Below are positions 1 through 10,357 of a stretch of DNA of 64,000 nt, piece after piece. How positions within the stretch are numbered: position 1 is the first letter of the stretch; every line of letters starts with the position of its first letter. The notes below the pieces were generated by a model, which worked only from the letters and a program-made list of their open reading frames with translations, made no database searches and was not told the DNA's origin. The stretch is taken from positions 248,001 to 312,000 of the forward strand of contig NZ_BCRG01000002.1 in assembly GCF_001552475.1 (NCBI RefSeq), given 5' to 3'. The DNA comes from Microbacterium oleivorans NBRC 103075 (GTDB lineage: Bacteria > Actinomycetota > Actinomycetes > Actinomycetales > Microbacteriaceae). The position numbers and the translations under genes were made by a program.

Positions 1-28
1 CTCCCAGTCATCGCGCGTTCCGGTCGCG

Positions 29-1348
29 TCACTCACCGAGGAGCTTCCGGATCTTCTCGAGTCGAGCGGAGATGTCACGCTCGACGCCACGCCCCGTGGG
101 CTCGTAGTACCGCCGGCCGCGCAGTTCGTCGGGGAGGTACTGCTGCGTCGCGACGCCGACCTCCAGATCGTGCGGGTAGATGTAGCCCTTGCCGTGGCCG
201 AGACGCTTCGCGCCGGCATAGTGGGCGTCACGCAGGTGCACCGGAACCCGCCCGAAGCCGCCCGCCCGCACGTCCGCGATCGCGGCATTGATCGCGTTGT
301 AGGCGGCGTTCGACTTGGCGGTCGTCGCGAGGTAGGCGGTCGCCTCCGCGAGCGGGATGCGGCCCTCCGGCATCCCGATGAAGGCCACGGCGTCAGCCGC
401 GGCGACGGCGATCTGCAGCGCCTGAGGATCAGCGAGCCCGATGTCCTCCGCCGCAGAGATCACGAGGCGCCGCGCAATGAAGCGCGGATCCTCACCCGCC
501 TCGATCATGCGCGCGAGGTAGTGAATGGCGGCATCCGGGTCAGACCCGCGAATGGATTTGATGAACGCGCTGATGACGTCGTAGTGCTCATCACCCTGTC
601 GGTCGTAACGCAACAACGCTCGATCGACCGCTTGAGCGACGTGCTCGGCCGTGATGACCGGGGCGTCGTCGCCGGGCTCCGCCATGGATGCTGCTGCCTC
701 GAGCGATGTCAGCGCGCGACGCGCGTCACCCGAGGCGAGGTGCACGAGAGCCGCCCTGGCGTCGTCGGAGAGCTCCACAGCACCGGCGAGGCCCCGCGCA
801 TCGCTGACCGCGCGGTCCAGCAGCATCCCGAGGTCCTCATCGGTCAAGGGCTGCAGCGTGAGAAGGAGGGAGCGCGACAGCAGCGGGGAGATCACCGAGA
901 ACGACGGGTTCTCGGTCGTGGCGGCGATGAGAATGACCCACCCGTTCTCGACGCCGGGCAGCAATGCGTCTTGCTGCGCCTTCGTGAAGCGGTGGATCTC
1001 GTCGAGGAAGAGGATCGTGGAGGCACCGTAGAGGTCGCGCTGCGTCATCGCCTCCTGCATCACCTCACGGACGTCCTTCACGCCGGCGGTCACCGCGGAG
1101 AGTTCGACGAATCGCCGACCGGACGTGCGAGCGATCGCTTGGGCGAGCGTCGTCTTACCCGTACCGGGCGGCCCCCACAGGATGACGGACACCGCGCCGG
1201 TCGTGGCGCGACCGGGGTCCGCGAGTGCGACCAGCGGCGAGCCGGGCTTGAGCAGGTGAGTCTGACCGGCGACCTCGTCGAGGGAGGCGGGACGCATCCT
1301 CACGGCCAGAGGCGTCGCTCCACGGAAAAGCGCGTCACTCTGTGCCAT
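29..1348 (-). CDS. rarA: Replication-associated recombination protein A (RarA/MgsA), AAA+ ATPase
   Basis: Cytoplasmic AAA+ ATPase of the clamp-loader/RuvB clade that acts at stalled replication forks. Of 439 residues, Walker A (GPPGTGKTT) is at about 59-67, Walker B (LFLDEIHRF) at 113-121 and sensor 1 (AATTENPSF) at 142-150. The C-terminal half carries the MgsA-type tetramerisation region, including the GYIYPHD segment. Length is normal for the family. The ATG is preceded by TAGCCT and six bases with no ribosome binding site, so the mRNA is probably leaderless. The gene ends 28 bases from the left window edge, so its downstream neighbour is unknown. The family assignment is firm; the fork-repair role is from family knowledge. 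Confidence 0.96.
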   Translation of the reverse strand: MAQSDALFRGATPLAVRMRPASLDEVAGQTHLLKPGSPLVALADPGRATTGAVSVILWGPPGTGKTTLAQAIARTSGRRFVELSAVTAGVKDVREVMQEAMTQRDLYGASTILFLDEIHRFTKAQQDALLPGVENGWVILIAATTENPSFSVISPLLSRSLLLTLQPLTDEDLGMLLDRAVSDARGLAGAVELSDDARAALVHLASGDARRALTSLEAAASMAEPGDDAPVITAEHVAQAVDRALLRYDRQGDEHYDVISAFIKSIRGSDPDAAIHYLARMIEAGEDPRFIARRLVISAAEDIGLADPQALQIAVAAADAVAFIGMPEGRIPLAEATAYLATTAKSNAAYNAINAAIADVRAGGFGRVPVHLRDAHYAGAKRLGHGKGYIYPHDLEVGVATQQYLPDELRGRRYYEPTGRGVERDISARLEKIRKLLGE

Positions 1349-1354
1349 TCGTCC

Positions 1355-1360
1355 AGGCTA
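1355..1360 (-). promoter_or_regulatory. -10 element of rarA (leaderless)
   Basis: On the minus strand TAGCCT is followed by six bases and then the rarA ATG. There is no Shine-Dalgarno sequence between them, so transcription should begin at or next to the start codon. Confidence 0.55.
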
Positions 1361-1475
1361 ATCGCCCGCGCCGACATCCCGGGTTCCCGGAGCTTCGACG
1401 GGTTTGTTCCGAGCAGGTCAGCCGAATAATGTGCAGGTGGCTGCGCTCATGCTCAGCCTCGACGGAAGGATCGCC

Positions 1476-1778
1476 GTGGCAGTGAGCAAAGGCAGGGGGC
1501 GCGAGAGCGCACAGGAGCGCGAGCGCGCCCGGGTCTATGAAGCACGTCGCCGCTTCCACGCGTCGGTGATCAGTCGTCGCCGCCGCGACAACGTCATCGC
1601 GGGCGTCGCGGGTGGAGCGCTCCTCCTCGCGATCCTGGGCGGCCAGGTGGCTTATTACACCGTCGGCCCCGGCACGCCCGACCCCGCGCCGTCGCCCACA
1701 CCCGCGCCCAGCGCAGGCCTGACGCCGCCCCTCGCCCCCAGCCCGTCGAGCTCGCCGACACCGACCCCGACCCCGTGA
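1476..1778 (+). CDS. Small membrane-anchored protein with basic N-terminus and proline-rich tail
   Basis: Predicted 100 residues. A very basic, Arg/Glu-rich cytoplasmic stretch (1-38) ending in SRRRRDN is followed by one membrane segment (about 40-62) and then only a Pro/Ser/Thr tail (64-100) ending in PTPTPTP. GTG 1476 was chosen because GGAAGGA lies five bases upstream; the upstream ATG would add 24 unlikely residues. The basic stretch plus single anchor resembles the N-terminus of actinobacterial membrane-anchored cyclophilin-type isomerases often found near rel, but the catalytic domain is absent. It may be a shortened remnant or a separate small envelope protein. It sits divergently from rarA and upstream of the DUF349 gene. 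Function unknown. Confidence 0.7.
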   Translation: MAVSKGRGRESAQERERARVYEARRRFHASVISRRRRDNVIAGVAGGALLLAILGGQVAYYTVGPGTPDPAPSPTPAPSAGLTPPLAPSPSSSPTPTPTP

Positions 1779-1847
1779 CCGCCGCGTACTAGGCTGAGTC
1801 ACTAATCCGACCCCCATGCGGCGCATGCCGCCGACGAGGTGACCCCC

Positions 1848-3101
1848 GTGAGTTCCGCCACCCCCGAATCCGCCGAGACCCAGCCCTGGGGCCGAGTCGA
1901 TGACGACGGCACCGTCTCCGTCCGTGAGGGCGAAGAGTGGCGTGTCGTCGGTCAGTACCCTGACGGCACTCCCGAAGAGGCCCTCGCCTACTTCGAGCGC
2001 AAGTACGCCGACCTCGCCTCCGAGGTCACCCTCCTCGAGGTGCGGCACCGTCGCGGTGGCGCGTCGGCATCCGATCTGCGCGGCACCGCCCGCACCATCC
2101 GCGAGCGCCTCGACGGGGCCGCTGCCGTGGGCGACCTGGCGTCGCTCGAAGCGCGGGTGACCACGCTCGAGGGTGCTCTGTCCGAAGCGAGCGCCGAGGA
2201 GGCGCAGGCGCAGCGCGCAGCAGTGGATGCCGCGGTCGCCGAGCGCGAGGGCATCGTCGCCGAGATCGAGGCGATCGCCGCGAAGGACCCGCGTTCCATC
2301 CAGTGGAAGCAGACCACAGCAGACGTCGCGGCTCTCTTCGCCCGCTGGCAGGAGCACCAGAGCACCGGTCCCCGTCTGCCCAAGGCGGTCGGTCAGCAGC
2401 TCTGGAAGCGATTCCGTGACGCGCGCGCCGTCATCGACAAGAACCGGCGCGAGTTCTACTCCAGCCTCGACGACCAGCACAAGGCCGCACGCGACGCCAA
2501 GACGCGTCTCGTCGAGCGTGCCGAAGCCCTCGCCCCTCAGGGTGAGGACGGCATCACGTCCTACCGGAGCCTCCTCGACCAGTGGAAGTCCGCCGGCCGC
2601 GCAGGCAAGAAGGCCGACGACGCCCTCTGGGCACGCTTCAAGGCCGCGGGCGACGTCTTGTACGGGGCGCGCATCGAACGTGAGAGCGCCGATGTCGAGG
2701 CCTCCAAGGAGAAGATCGAGGCAAAGCGTGCTCTGCTCGACGAGGCCGCCGGCGTCGCGAAGGAGAAAGACAACGCCAAGGCACGTTCTCTCCTGACGAA
2801 CATCCAGCGCCGCTGGGATGAGATCGGCCGTGTCTTCCCGCGCGACACCGAGCGTGGGCTCGACGACCAGCTCCGCAAGGTCGAGACGGCCCTGAAGGCA
2901 CGCGAGGACGAAGACTGGAAGCGCAACAACCCGGAGACCAAGGCACGTCAGAACGACATGACGAGCCAGCTTCAGGACGCGATCACCAAGCTCGAAGACG
3001 AACTGACCGCCGCAGAAGCAACGAAGGACAAGGCAGCCATCGCCCAGGCGAAGGACGCGCTCGACGCACGCAAGAGCTGGCTGCGCGCGCTGGGCGGCTG
3101 A
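1848..3101 (+). CDS. DUF349 domain-containing protein
   Basis: About 417 residues, highly charged and predicted largely helical, with repeated W..R/K..W-type modules (QWKQTTADVAALFARWQ, YRSLLDQWKSAGRAGKKAD, IQRRWDEIGRVFPRDTER) that mark the DUF349 repeat. GTG 1848 is preferred over GTG 1839 because GACGAGG lies about eight bases upstream of it, overlapping the earlier codon. There is no signal peptide or membrane segment, so it is cytoplasmic. In actinobacteria this gene is commonly found beside rel, as here. Its biochemical role is not established, and I infer none beyond a coiled-coil structural protein. Confidence 0.88.
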   Translation: MSSATPESAETQPWGRVDDDGTVSVREGEEWRVVGQYPDGTPEEALAYFERKYADLASEVTLLEVRHRRGGASASDLRGTARTIRERLDGAAAVGDLASLEARVTTLEGALSEASAEEAQAQRAAVDAAVAEREGIVAEIEAIAAKDPRSIQWKQTTADVAALFARWQEHQSTGPRLPKAVGQQLWKRFRDARAVIDKNRREFYSSLDDQHKAARDAKTRLVERAEALAPQGEDGITSYRSLLDQWKSAGRAGKKADDALWARFKAAGDVLYGARIERESADVEASKEKIEAKRALLDEAAGVAKEKDNAKARSLLTNIQRRWDEIGRVFPRDTERGLDDQLRKVETALKAREDEDWKRNNPETKARQNDMTSQLQDAITKLEDELTAAEATKDKAAIAQAKDALDARKSWLRALGG

Positions 3102-3188
3102 GTACCCGCACGGCGACCCGCGCGCCGCGTTGTCCACAGAGTGGGCTGAGTCGGCGCGCGGGTGTCTGCCGTGTCGCAGACTGCCCTC

Positions 3189-3740
3189 ATGTGGCCGTTC
3201 CTCTACTTCGCCGATGATCGACTGTCGACAGCGGAACTGACCGCCGCCCGATTGGACGGCGATCTGGTCGAGATCGGCGACGCGTTCATGCCCGCGGATG
3301 CCGTAGAGACCAGGGAGCTCCGTGCGGCATCGTTTCGATCCGTTGCGGGGCCACATCGAGCCGTCACGCATGTGAGTGCCGCCTGGGTGCACGGCGCGGT
3401 TCCCGAGCCGCCCCTCGTTCACAGCCTCCAACGGGCGGGGCGACGCCGCGCGACGTTCCCCGTCGACGCCCGCATCCGGTTCCGCGACGTCGCGCTCCCG
3501 GCTGAGGACGTCGCCCTGATCAGCGGTGTCGCCGTGACGACGCCCGTTCGGACGCTCGTCGACCTCGTCCGAGAATCGATCGCGGATGCGTCACCGGGGC
3601 ACGTCGTCGACGCGATGACCGCCTGGCGACCAGACTTGGTCGAGGCGGCTCTCACGTGGCTCGGACGAGCAGGACCCGTCCACCACAAGCGCGCCGCTGT
3701 CGCGGAGTTCCGGCGCCGTCAGGAAGAGGTGACGCGGTAG
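3189..3740 (+). CDS. AbiEi-like (type IV toxin-antitoxin antitoxin family) protein, lone
   Basis: About 183 residues. The central part ([17 protein letters not shown], then [34 protein letters not shown]) follows the AbiEi/transcriptional-regulator-like fold: the SAAWVHG helix, the R..L..ED core and the [10 protein letters not shown] motif. Such proteins usually act as antitoxin and repressor for a nucleotidyltransferase toxin (AbiEii), but no such toxin gene is adjacent. ATG 3189 is preceded by CAGACT and six bases, close to the leaderless pattern seen elsewhere here; there is no good ribosome binding site. Its last 22 bases overlap the convergent end of rel. The family call is moderate and any antitoxin role is inference. 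Confidence 0.65.
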   Translation: MWPFLYFADDRLSTAELTAARLDGDLVEIGDAFMPADAVETRELRAASFRSVAGPHRAVTHVSAAWVHGAVPEPPLVHSLQRAGRRRATFPVDARIRFRDVALPAEDVALISGVAVTTPVRTLVDLVRESIADASPGHVVDAMTAWRPDLVEAALTWLGRAGPVHHKRAAVAEFRRRQEEVTR

Positions 3741-5986
3741 ACGTCGTAGACGGCGTCGATGCGCCGAACCGCATTCAGCACACGGTCGAGGTGGACGGTG
3801 TCCCCCATCTCGAAGACGTATCGGCTGAGAGCGAGTCGGTCGTTGGTCGTCTGGACGGATGCCGACAGGATGTTCACGTGGTGCTCACTGAGCACGCGCG
3901 TGATGTCGCTGAGCAGCCCCGAACGGTCGAGGGCCTCGACCTGGATGTGCACGAGGAAGACGCTCTTCGAGGTCGGTGCCCATGACACGTCGATGAGCCG
4001 GTCGGGCTGATCGCGGAGGGACCCCACGTTCGTGCAATCGTGCCGGTGCACCGACACACCGCTCCCGCGAGTGACGAATCCGACGATCTCGTCTCCGGGG
4101 ACCGGAGTGCAGCATTTTGCGAGCTTCACGAGGATGTCGGGAGCGCCGCGGACGAGAACGCCCGAATCGCCACCGCGGGGGGCCTTCGAGCGGCCGACGG
4201 CAGGGAGGTCGATCGGCCCCGTGGAGGCCTCTTCCTCCTCGGAACGGACGAGAGCCGTGACCTTCTCGATGACGGACTGGGTCGAGACGTGCCCCTCGCC
4301 GACGGCAGCATAAAGGGCAGTCACGTCTTCGTAGCGCAGTTGCTGAGCGACCGCCGTGAACGAATCCTGGTTCATCAGACGCTGAAGGGGCAGGTTCTGT
4401 CGTCGCATCGCACGGGCGATGGCGTCCTTGCCCTGCTCGACGGCCTCGTCGCGACGTTCCTTCGTGAACCAACCGCGGATCTTGTTGCGCGCTCGAGTGC
4501 TCTTGACGAACGCCAGCCAGTCCTGGCTCGGCCCGGCATCCGGATTCTTCGAGGTGAACACCTCGACGACGTCACCGGAGTGAAGTTCTGATTCGAGCGG
4601 CACGAGCCTGCCATTGACCTTCGACCCCATCGTGCGGTGGCCGATCTCGGTGTGCACGGCGTAGGCGAAGTCGACCGGGGTCGCACCCGCCGGAAGCCCG
4701 ACGACGCGTCCCTTCGGCGTGAAGACGTAGACCTCTTTCGCACCGATCTCGAACCGGAGGGAGTCGAGGAACTCACCGGGATCAGCGGTCTCGGCCTGCC
4801 AGTCGGAGATGTGCGCGAGCCAAGCCATGTCCTGGTCGATCGACTTCGAGTCGACCTTCCCGCCGGCGACCTGCTCCTTGTACTTCCAGTGCGCCGCCAC
4901 GCCGTACTCGGCCTGCTGGTGCATCTCGTGGGTGCGGATCTGGATCTCGACGGTCCGGCCACCCGGGCCGATCACGGTCGTGTGGAGCGACTGGTAGAGG
5001 TTGAACTTCGGAGTCGCGATGTAGTCCTTGAACCGCCCCGGGATCGGGGTCCACCGCGCGTGTATCGCTCCCAGCACGGCGTAGCAGTCACGCACCGTTC
5101 CGACCATGATGCGGATGCCGATGAGGTCGTAGATGTCGTCGAACTCGCGCCCGCGGATGACCATCTTCTGATACACCGAGTACAGCTGCTTCGGCCGGCC
5201 CATGACGCGACCACGGATACGCAGATCGCGCAGATCCGACTCCACCGCATCGATGACGGTGTGCACGTACTGCTCGCGCTGCGGGGTGCGCTGCTTCACG
5301 AGCGAGTCGATCTCGGCGTAGAGCTTCGGATGCAGCACGGCGAAGGAAAGATCCTCGAGTTCGCTCTTCGCCATCTGGATGCCGAGGCGGTGCGCCAGCG
5401 GCGCGTAGATCTCGAGCGTCTCGCGGGCCTTCTTCGCCGCCTTCTCGGGCGGGACGAAGCCCCACGTGCGCGCGTTGTGCAGGCGGTCAGCCAGCTTGAT
5501 GAGCAGCACGCGGATGTCTTTCGACATCGCGACGATCATCTTGCGGACGGTTTCGGCCTGCGCTGCGTCGCCGTACTTGACCTTGTCGAGTTTCGTGACG
5601 CCGTCGACCAGCATCGCGACCTCGTCACCGAAATCTGACGTCAGCTGGTCGAGCGAGTAGTCGGTGTCTTCGACCGTGTCGTGCAGCAGCGCCGCGGCGA
5701 TCGCACGCGGACCGAGTCCGAGCTCCGCCAGGATCTGGGCGACAGCGAGCGGGTGGGTGATGTACGGCTCACCACTCTGCCGCTTCTGCGACGCATGCGC
5801 CTTCGCGGCGGTGCGATACGCACGCTCGACGATCGCGATGTCACCCTTGGGGTGGTGGATCCGCACCGTTCGCATGAGCTCTTCGAGAGCGTCGCGGGAG
5901 GGGGCGCGCGAGAAGATGCGCGGGACGAGCCGCCGGAGCGATTGACCGCCCGTCGCGGATCCCGTGGGGGTGACCGCTTCAGCCAT
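3719..5986 (-). CDS. rel: Bifunctional (p)ppGpp synthetase/hydrolase, long RSH (Rel)
   Basis: Cytoplasmic enzyme of the stringent response that makes and degrades (p)ppGpp. Of 755 residues, the N-terminal HD hydrolase domain is intact (H78 in YITHPL; H102-D103 and E106-D107 in LHDTVED), unlike the degenerate domain of E. coli RelA, so hydrolysis is expected. The synthetase domain follows ([20 protein letters not shown], then EIQIRT with [15 protein letters not shown]), then TGS ([27 protein letters not shown]), the zinc-finger-like [11 protein letters not shown] region and a C-terminal ACT domain. The ATG has a strong GGGGAGG upstream. It follows secF by 69 bases, the conserved actinobacterial order. 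Confidence 0.97.
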   Translation of the reverse strand: MAEAVTPTGSATGGQSLRRLVPRIFSRAPSRDALEELMRTVRIHHPKGDIAIVERAYRTAAKAHASQKRQSGEPYITHPLAVAQILAELGLGPRAIAAALLHDTVEDTDYSLDQLTSDFGDEVAMLVDGVTKLDKVKYGDAAQAETVRKMIVAMSKDIRVLLIKLADRLHNARTWGFVPPEKAAKKARETLEIYAPLAHRLGIQMAKSELEDLSFAVLHPKLYAEIDSLVKQRTPQREQYVHTVIDAVESDLRDLRIRGRVMGRPKQLYSVYQKMVIRGREFDDIYDLIGIRIMVGTVRDCYAVLGAIHARWTPIPGRFKDYIATPKFNLYQSLHTTVIGPGGRTVEIQIRTHEMHQQAEYGVAAHWKYKEQVAGGKVDSKSIDQDMAWLAHISDWQAETADPGEFLDSLRFEIGAKEVYVFTPKGRVVGLPAGATPVDFAYAVHTEIGHRTMGSKVNGRLVPLESELHSGDVVEVFTSKNPDAGPSQDWLAFVKSTRARNKIRGWFTKERRDEAVEQGKDAIARAMRRQNLPLQRLMNQDSFTAVAQQLRYEDVTALYAAVGEGHVSTQSVIEKVTALVRSEEEEASTGPIDLPAVGRSKAPRGGDSGVLVRGAPDILVKLAKCCTPVPGDEIVGFVTRGSGVSVHRHDCTNVGSLRDQPDRLIDVSWAPTSKSVFLVHIQVEALDRSGLLSDITRVLSEHHVNILSASVQTTNDRLALSRYVFEMGDTVHLDRVLNAVRRIDAVYDVYRVTSS

Positions 5987-6055
5987 GCGATCGCCTCCCC
6001 TCAGTGCACACGCGCGCGGAACTGGAGGTCAATCCTACGCCCGCGCGCATCCGGC

Positions 6056-7045
6056 TCAGACCGCGGTGACAGCGGCCGAACGGGACTCGACGACACGCGT
6101 GTCACGCGTCTTGAGGTCGCTTTCGTTCTCGCGCAGGAGCGAGTACAGCGGCGCAGCGACGAACAGGGTCGAGTATGCCGCCACGATCGTTCCCACGAAG
6201 ATCGACAGCGAGATGTCGGTGAGTGTCTGGGCACCGAGCCAGAGGGCACCGATGAAGAGGATGGCGCCCGTCGGGAGAACGGCGACGACGGTGGTGTTGA
6301 TCGACCGGACGAGGGTCTGGTTCACCGCGAGGTTCACCGACTCTCCGAAGGTCCGGCCGGATTTCTCCCCGTCCTCGAAGGTGTTCTCGCGGATCTTGTC
6401 GAACACGACCGTGGTGTCGTAGAGCGAGTAAGAAAGGATGGTCAGGAAGCCGATGACGGCTGCAGGCGAGATCTCGAAGCCGAACAGCGCGTACACGCCG
6501 ACGGTCACGACGAGCACGTCGACGAGTCCGATCATCGCCGCGACGGACATCTTCCAGGTGCGGAAATAGAGCGCCAGGATGAGGAAAGTCAGGACCAGGA
6601 AGATCGCCAGACCCCACAGGGACTGACGGGTCACACTCTCTCCCCAGCTCGGACCGATGAACGACGAGCTCACGCTGTCGTCTTTTACGCCGTAGGCGTC
6701 GACGAGAGCGGCGGTGACGTCACGCGTCTCGATCTCCCCCAGCTGATCGGTCTGGATGCGGAGGCTGTCGTCGCCGACGGTCGTCACGCGGGTCGCGGCA
6801 TCCGGGACCACCGACTGCACGGCCTGCGTGGCGAGAAGCTGGTCGGGCTTCGTGACGTCGTTGACGGTGAACTGCGAGCCGCCGGTGAACTCGATCGAGA
6901 ACTGGACAGGACGGATGACGGGAACCAGAGCCGACGCGATCACCAGGATCGCGGCGATGAGGAACCACAGGCGACGGCGACCGACGAACGGGAAGGAGAC
7001 CTTCCCGGTGTAGAGGTCGTTACCGAAATCACTCATGGAACGCAT
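6056..7045 (-). CDS. secF: Protein translocase subunit SecF
   Basis: Integral membrane partner of SecD that uses the proton motive force to pull exported proteins out of the SecYEG channel. 329 residues with a first membrane segment near 24-44, a short exported loop (SIEFTGGSQF motif) and five C-terminal membrane segments with the RND-like SYSLYDTTVVFDKIRE motif. ATG 7045 overlaps the secD stop codon by one base (TGATG), and GGGGAGGGG lies about seven bases upstream, so translation is coupled to secD. The charged tail (about 300-329) is cytoplasmic. Confidence 0.96.
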   Translation of the reverse strand: MRSMSDFGNDLYTGKVSFPFVGRRRLWFLIAAILVIASALVPVIRPVQFSIEFTGGSQFTVNDVTKPDQLLATQAVQSVVPDAATRVTTVGDDSLRIQTDQLGEIETRDVTAALVDAYGVKDDSVSSSFIGPSWGESVTRQSLWGLAIFLVLTFLILALYFRTWKMSVAAMIGLVDVLVVTVGVYALFGFEISPAAVIGFLTILSYSLYDTTVVFDKIRENTFEDGEKSGRTFGESVNLAVNQTLVRSINTTVVAVLPTGAILFIGALWLGAQTLTDISLSIFVGTIVAAYSTLFVAAPLYSLLRENESDLKTRDTRVVESRSAAVTAV

Positions 7046-8760
7046 CAGTCGTTCCCCTCCCCTGCCGAGCGGGTATTGCCGCTCTGCTCCGCGAGCTTGC
7101 GCTCTGCGATGGTCTGTCGCCGGACGGCTTCATTGCGTGACCGCGCCGAGCGCTTGTCGGCCTGCGACGTGCCGCCTGCGGCGACGGGTGCGCGGAACTG
7201 CGCACGACCGCGGTAGACGGCACCGAGCGCCGTCGGGTCGAGACCCGAGAGCGGATGCCCCCCGCCGAAGAACGAGGTCCGTGCGAGCAACTGCATGACG
7301 GGGTGCGTGAACAACACGAAGATCAGCACGTCGATGACCGTGGTGAGACCCAGCGTGAACGCGAAGCCCTTCACCGTCGAGTCGGCGAGGATATACAGGA
7401 CGACGGCCGCGAGGATGTTGATCGACTTAGAGATGTAGATCGTGCGCTTGGCCCGATCCCAGCCGTCCTCGACGGCTCCCGTGATCGACTTGCCGTCACG
7501 GAGTTCGTCTCTGATGCGCTCGAAGTAAACGATGAAGGAGTCGGCAGTGAAGCCGATCGTCACGATGAGGCCGGCCACACCCGCGAGCGAGAGTCGGAAC
7601 CCCATCCGCCACGCGAGGATGCAGAGGGTGATGTAGGTCAGGACGCCCATGACTGCGAGCGAAGCAATGATGACCGAGCCGAGGGCCCGATAGACCGTCA
7701 GCGAATAGATCGCCACCAGGGCGAGACCGATGAGTCCGGCCACGAGACCGATGAGCAACTGCTGCGATCCTAGCGTCGCCGAGATCGAGTTGCTGCTCTG
7801 GACCTCGAAGCTCAGCGGAAGAGCTCCGTACTTGAGCTGGTCGGCGAGCGTCTTCGACGTCTCCTGGTCGAAGTTGCCGGTGATCTGCGGCTTGCCGTCC
7901 GTGATCACGGCGTTCATCGAGGGAGCGGAGATGACCTCGCCGTCGAGGACGAAGGCGAACTGGTTCTGCGGCGACTGCAGGTTGAACAGTCGCTGGCTGA
8001 TGTCGCCGAAGGTCTTGGTACCGGCACCGTTGAAGACGATGTTCACGGCCCACTGGCCGTTCTGCGAGTTCAGACCGTTCGTCGCGTCGGAGATCGCGGA
8101 GCCGGTGAGCTCGACGGGCCCGAGGAGGTACTTGGCCGACCCATCCGTGTCACAGGTGATAAGCGGCTGGTCCGCGGGCTCCTGAGCCGGATCGTTCGCG
8201 GGCTTCGCGCAGTCGTAGGCGAGGAACTTGGCCTGTACCTCTTCCGTCGCCCACGACAGGTCGCTGCCGTTGGTCGGCGCCGGAGTCGGAGTCGCGTTGA
8301 GCGACGGACCAGGCGTCGGGTACGGGGTCTGCTTGCCGTCGTCACCGACGAACGTGTTGCTGGGAGCCGCCGTGTAGAGGACGGCCCGCAACTGCATCTG
8401 CGCCGAACGGCCGATGCGGTCGCGCGTCTCCTCGTCGGCGATGCCCGGGAGCTGCACCACGATCTGGTTGCCCGCCTGCGTGGTGATGTCGGTCTCGCCG
8501 ACACCCGAGGCATCCACGCGCTGCCGGATGATCGACACGGCCTGCTGCATCTGGTCCGCGGTGGGCTGAGCGCCCTCCCGCGTCTGCGCCTGCAGGATGA
8601 TCTGCGTGCCGCCCTGGAGGTCGAGCGCCAGCTCGGGAACCCACGAGCTCTTCTCGAAGAGGATCACACCCGCAGCATTCACCCCGAAGAGCACAGCCGT
8701 CAGGGCGAGAAGTCCGATGAGTGCGCGCCAGGCGCGGCGGACGGGAGTGGATGAAGCCAC
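7045..8760 (-). CDS. secD: Protein translocase subunit SecD
   Basis: 571-residue membrane subunit of the SecDF accessory complex. A first membrane segment near 12-32 is followed by the LDLQGGTQIILQ motif and a large exported domain with an actinobacterial insertion rich in Pro/Thr/Asn/Ser (TPAPTNGS region). Five more membrane segments carry GFTADSFIVYFERIRDE and the TVVIDVLIFVLFTHP stretch. A basic cytoplasmic tail ends the protein. GTG start at 8760. Order yajC-secD-secF is the usual operon; yajC lies 39 bases upstream. Confidence 0.96.
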   Translation of the reverse strand: MASSTPVRRAWRALIGLLALTAVLFGVNAAGVILFEKSSWVPELALDLQGGTQIILQAQTREGAQPTADQMQQAVSIIRQRVDASGVGETDITTQAGNQIVVQLPGIADEETRDRIGRSAQMQLRAVLYTAAPSNTFVGDDGKQTPYPTPGPSLNATPTPAPTNGSDLSWATEEVQAKFLAYDCAKPANDPAQEPADQPLITCDTDGSAKYLLGPVELTGSAISDATNGLNSQNGQWAVNIVFNGAGTKTFGDISQRLFNLQSPQNQFAFVLDGEVISAPSMNAVITDGKPQITGNFDQETSKTLADQLKYGALPLSFEVQSSNSISATLGSQQLLIGLVAGLIGLALVAIYSLTVYRALGSVIIASLAVMGVLTYITLCILAWRMGFRLSLAGVAGLIVTIGFTADSFIVYFERIRDELRDGKSITGAVEDGWDRAKRTIYISKSINILAAVVLYILADSTVKGFAFTLGLTTVIDVLIFVLFTHPVMQLLARTSFFGGGHPLSGLDPTALGAVYRGRAQFRAPVAAGGTSQADKRSARSRNEAVRRQTIAERKLAEQSGNTRSAGEGND

Positions 8761-8799
8761 GGAGGGAACTTTCTTCAGGGACCGCCGAAGCGGAAGAGA

Positions 8800-9249
8800 T
8801 CAGGCCTTGGGCTTGTCGTCCGCGTCGGGCGCGGCCTCGGCGGGGCGCGAGTCGAGGATCGTCTCGTCGCGGGTCACGATGACGTCATCACCGGCGACCT
8901 GCTCGTCCTCGTCGACGACGGGCTCCTCATCCTCGACGATGCGAAGGATCGCCTGGCTGTGCACCTCGACGACCATGCCCGGGGCGAGCTCGACGTGAGC
9001 GGCCTTGGAGAGGTCGGTCGGGTCGTACTCGACGATCGTCCCGTAGAGGCCGCCCTGGAGAAGCACCTTCACACCCGGAACCATCTGCTGAGCCTTCTGC
9101 TCCTGCTGCTCCTTCATCTTCTTGGTCCGACGACGCGAGCTGACGAACATGAAGACCAGCAGAGCCGCCAGCAGGATCAGGAGACCGTAGTCCGTGAAGA
9201 AGTTTCCTCCGGTGGCCTGCTGGGCGTTCTGCTGGGAGAGAAGCAACAT
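8800..9249 (-). CDS. yajC: Preprotein translocase subunit YajC
   Basis: 149 residues: one membrane segment (about 20-38, YGLLILLAALLVFMFVSSRR) followed by the RRTKKMKEQQEQKAQQMVPG linker and a YajC core (GVKVLLQGGLYGTIVEYD), then an acidic C-terminal extension typical of actinobacterial members. It associates with SecDF in the membrane. It is encoded between ruvB and secD; the 76 bases upstream separate it from ruvB, and I see no clear terminator there, so read-through from ruvB is possible. Confidence 0.93.
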   Translation of the reverse strand: MLLLSQQNAQQATGGNFFTDYGLLILLAALLVFMFVSSRRRTKKMKEQQEQKAQQMVPGVKVLLQGGLYGTIVEYDPTDLSKAAHVELAPGMVVEVHSQAILRIVEDEEPVVDEDEQVAGDDVIVTRDETILDSRPAEAAPDADDKPKA

Positions 9250-9325
9250 GGAGGAGGGTCCGCCTTTCGGGAGGGCACACCGCAGCGATGCGGCGAAGAG
9301 GGTGGGAGGCCGGAGCCTTCAAGGA

Positions 9326-10357
9326 TTATAGGTCATCGAGGGTGAGCGCCCCGTCGTGCCGGGGGATCCCCAGGTGGGCGTATGCCTCGGGCGTCGCAAC
9401 CCGGCCTCGGGGCGTTCGGCCCATGAACCCGATCCGCACGAGGTACGGCTCGACGACGGACTCGATCGTGTCCGCCTCTTCGCCCACGGTCACCGCCAGC
9501 GTGTTGAGACCGACGGGACCACCGCGGAAGCGCCGGACGACGGCATCCAACACGGCACGGTCCAGTCGGTCGAGGCCGAGATCGTCGACGTCGTAGAGCT
9601 CGAGAGCGGCGGACACATCACTCGTGGACGCCTGGGTCGACGACCCGCCGTGCACGATGACGTAGTCGCGCACCCGTCGCAGCAACCTGTTCGCGATGCG
9701 GGGTGTTCCCCGCGACCGCCGTGCGATCTCGGCACGGGATGCCGCCGGCACATCCACGTCGAGCATCACCGCCGAGCGGGCGATGACCTGCTCGAGTTCG
9801 CTCGGCTCGTAGTACTCGAGGTGTGCCGTGAATCCGAACCGGTCACGGAGCGGGTTGGGGAGCAGGCCCGACCGGGTCGTGGCGCCGACGAGGGTGAACG
9901 GGGCGAGGTCGAGCGGGATGCTGGTGGCCCCCGCGCCCTTGCCGACCATGATGTCGATCCGGAAGTCCTCCATCGCGAGATAGAGCATTTCCTCGGCCGA
10001 GCGCGCCATGCGGTGGATCTCGTCGATGAAAAGGACTTCACCCGGCACGAGGCTCGACAAGAGCGCGGCGAGGTCACCGGCGTGCTGGATCGCGGGGCCG
10101 CTCGACATCCGCAGCGGCCGCTCGCTCTCGTGCGCGACGATCATCGCGAGGGTCGTCTTGCCGAGTCCGGGCGGACCGGAGAGGAGGATGTGGTCGGCAG
10201 GACGCTGTTGGATGCGGGCGGCATCCAACAGCAGCTGCAGCTGCGCGCGGACCTTCATCTGCCCGATGAACTCCGCGAGCGAGCCGGGACGCAGGGCACC
10301 CTCGACCGCGAGTTCGGTCTCGTCCTCGGGCAGGCGCTGGTCGCGGGCGTCAGACAC
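9326..10357 (-). CDS. ruvB: Holliday junction branch migration helicase RuvB
   Basis: 343-residue AAA+ motor that drives branch migration with RuvA. Walker [10 protein letters not shown] is at 61-69, Walker [10 protein letters not shown] follows, with sensor [18 protein letters not shown] and a C-terminal winged-helix DNA-binding domain ending in [13 protein letters not shown] 10357 is chosen because the known family N-terminus ([12 protein letters not shown]) starts there. The longer reading frame upstream only runs back through ruvA in another frame. The start lies inside the end of ruvA (8-base overlap), so the two are translationally coupled. Confidence 0.97.
   Translation of the reverse strand: MSDARDQRLPEDETELAVEGALRPGSLAEFIGQMKVRAQLQLLLDAARIQQRPADHILLSGPPGLGKTTLAMIVAHESERPLRMSSGPAIQHAGDLAALLSSLVPGEVLFIDEIHRMARSAEEMLYLAMEDFRIDIMVGKGAGATSIPLDLAPFTLVGATTRSGLLPNPLRDRFGFTAHLEYYEPSELEQVIARSAVMLDVDVPAASRAEIARRSRGTPRIANRLLRRVRDYVIVHGGSSTQASTSDVSAALELYDVDDLGLDRLDRAVLDAVVRRFRGGPVGLNTLAVTVGEEADTIESVVEPYLVRIGFMGRTPRGRVATPEAYAHLGIPRHDGALTLDDL

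Noticed and set aside
1335-3431. A 698-codon open frame on the minus strand opposite the DUF349 gene
   Set aside because: It is the antisense of a GC-rich gene whose third codon positions exclude stops; its translation is low-complexity Arg/Gly/Val and crosses two real genes.
5681-7216. A 511-codon plus-strand frame across the rel/secF boundary
   Set aside because: Charged low-complexity shadow spanning two well-identified minus-strand genes.
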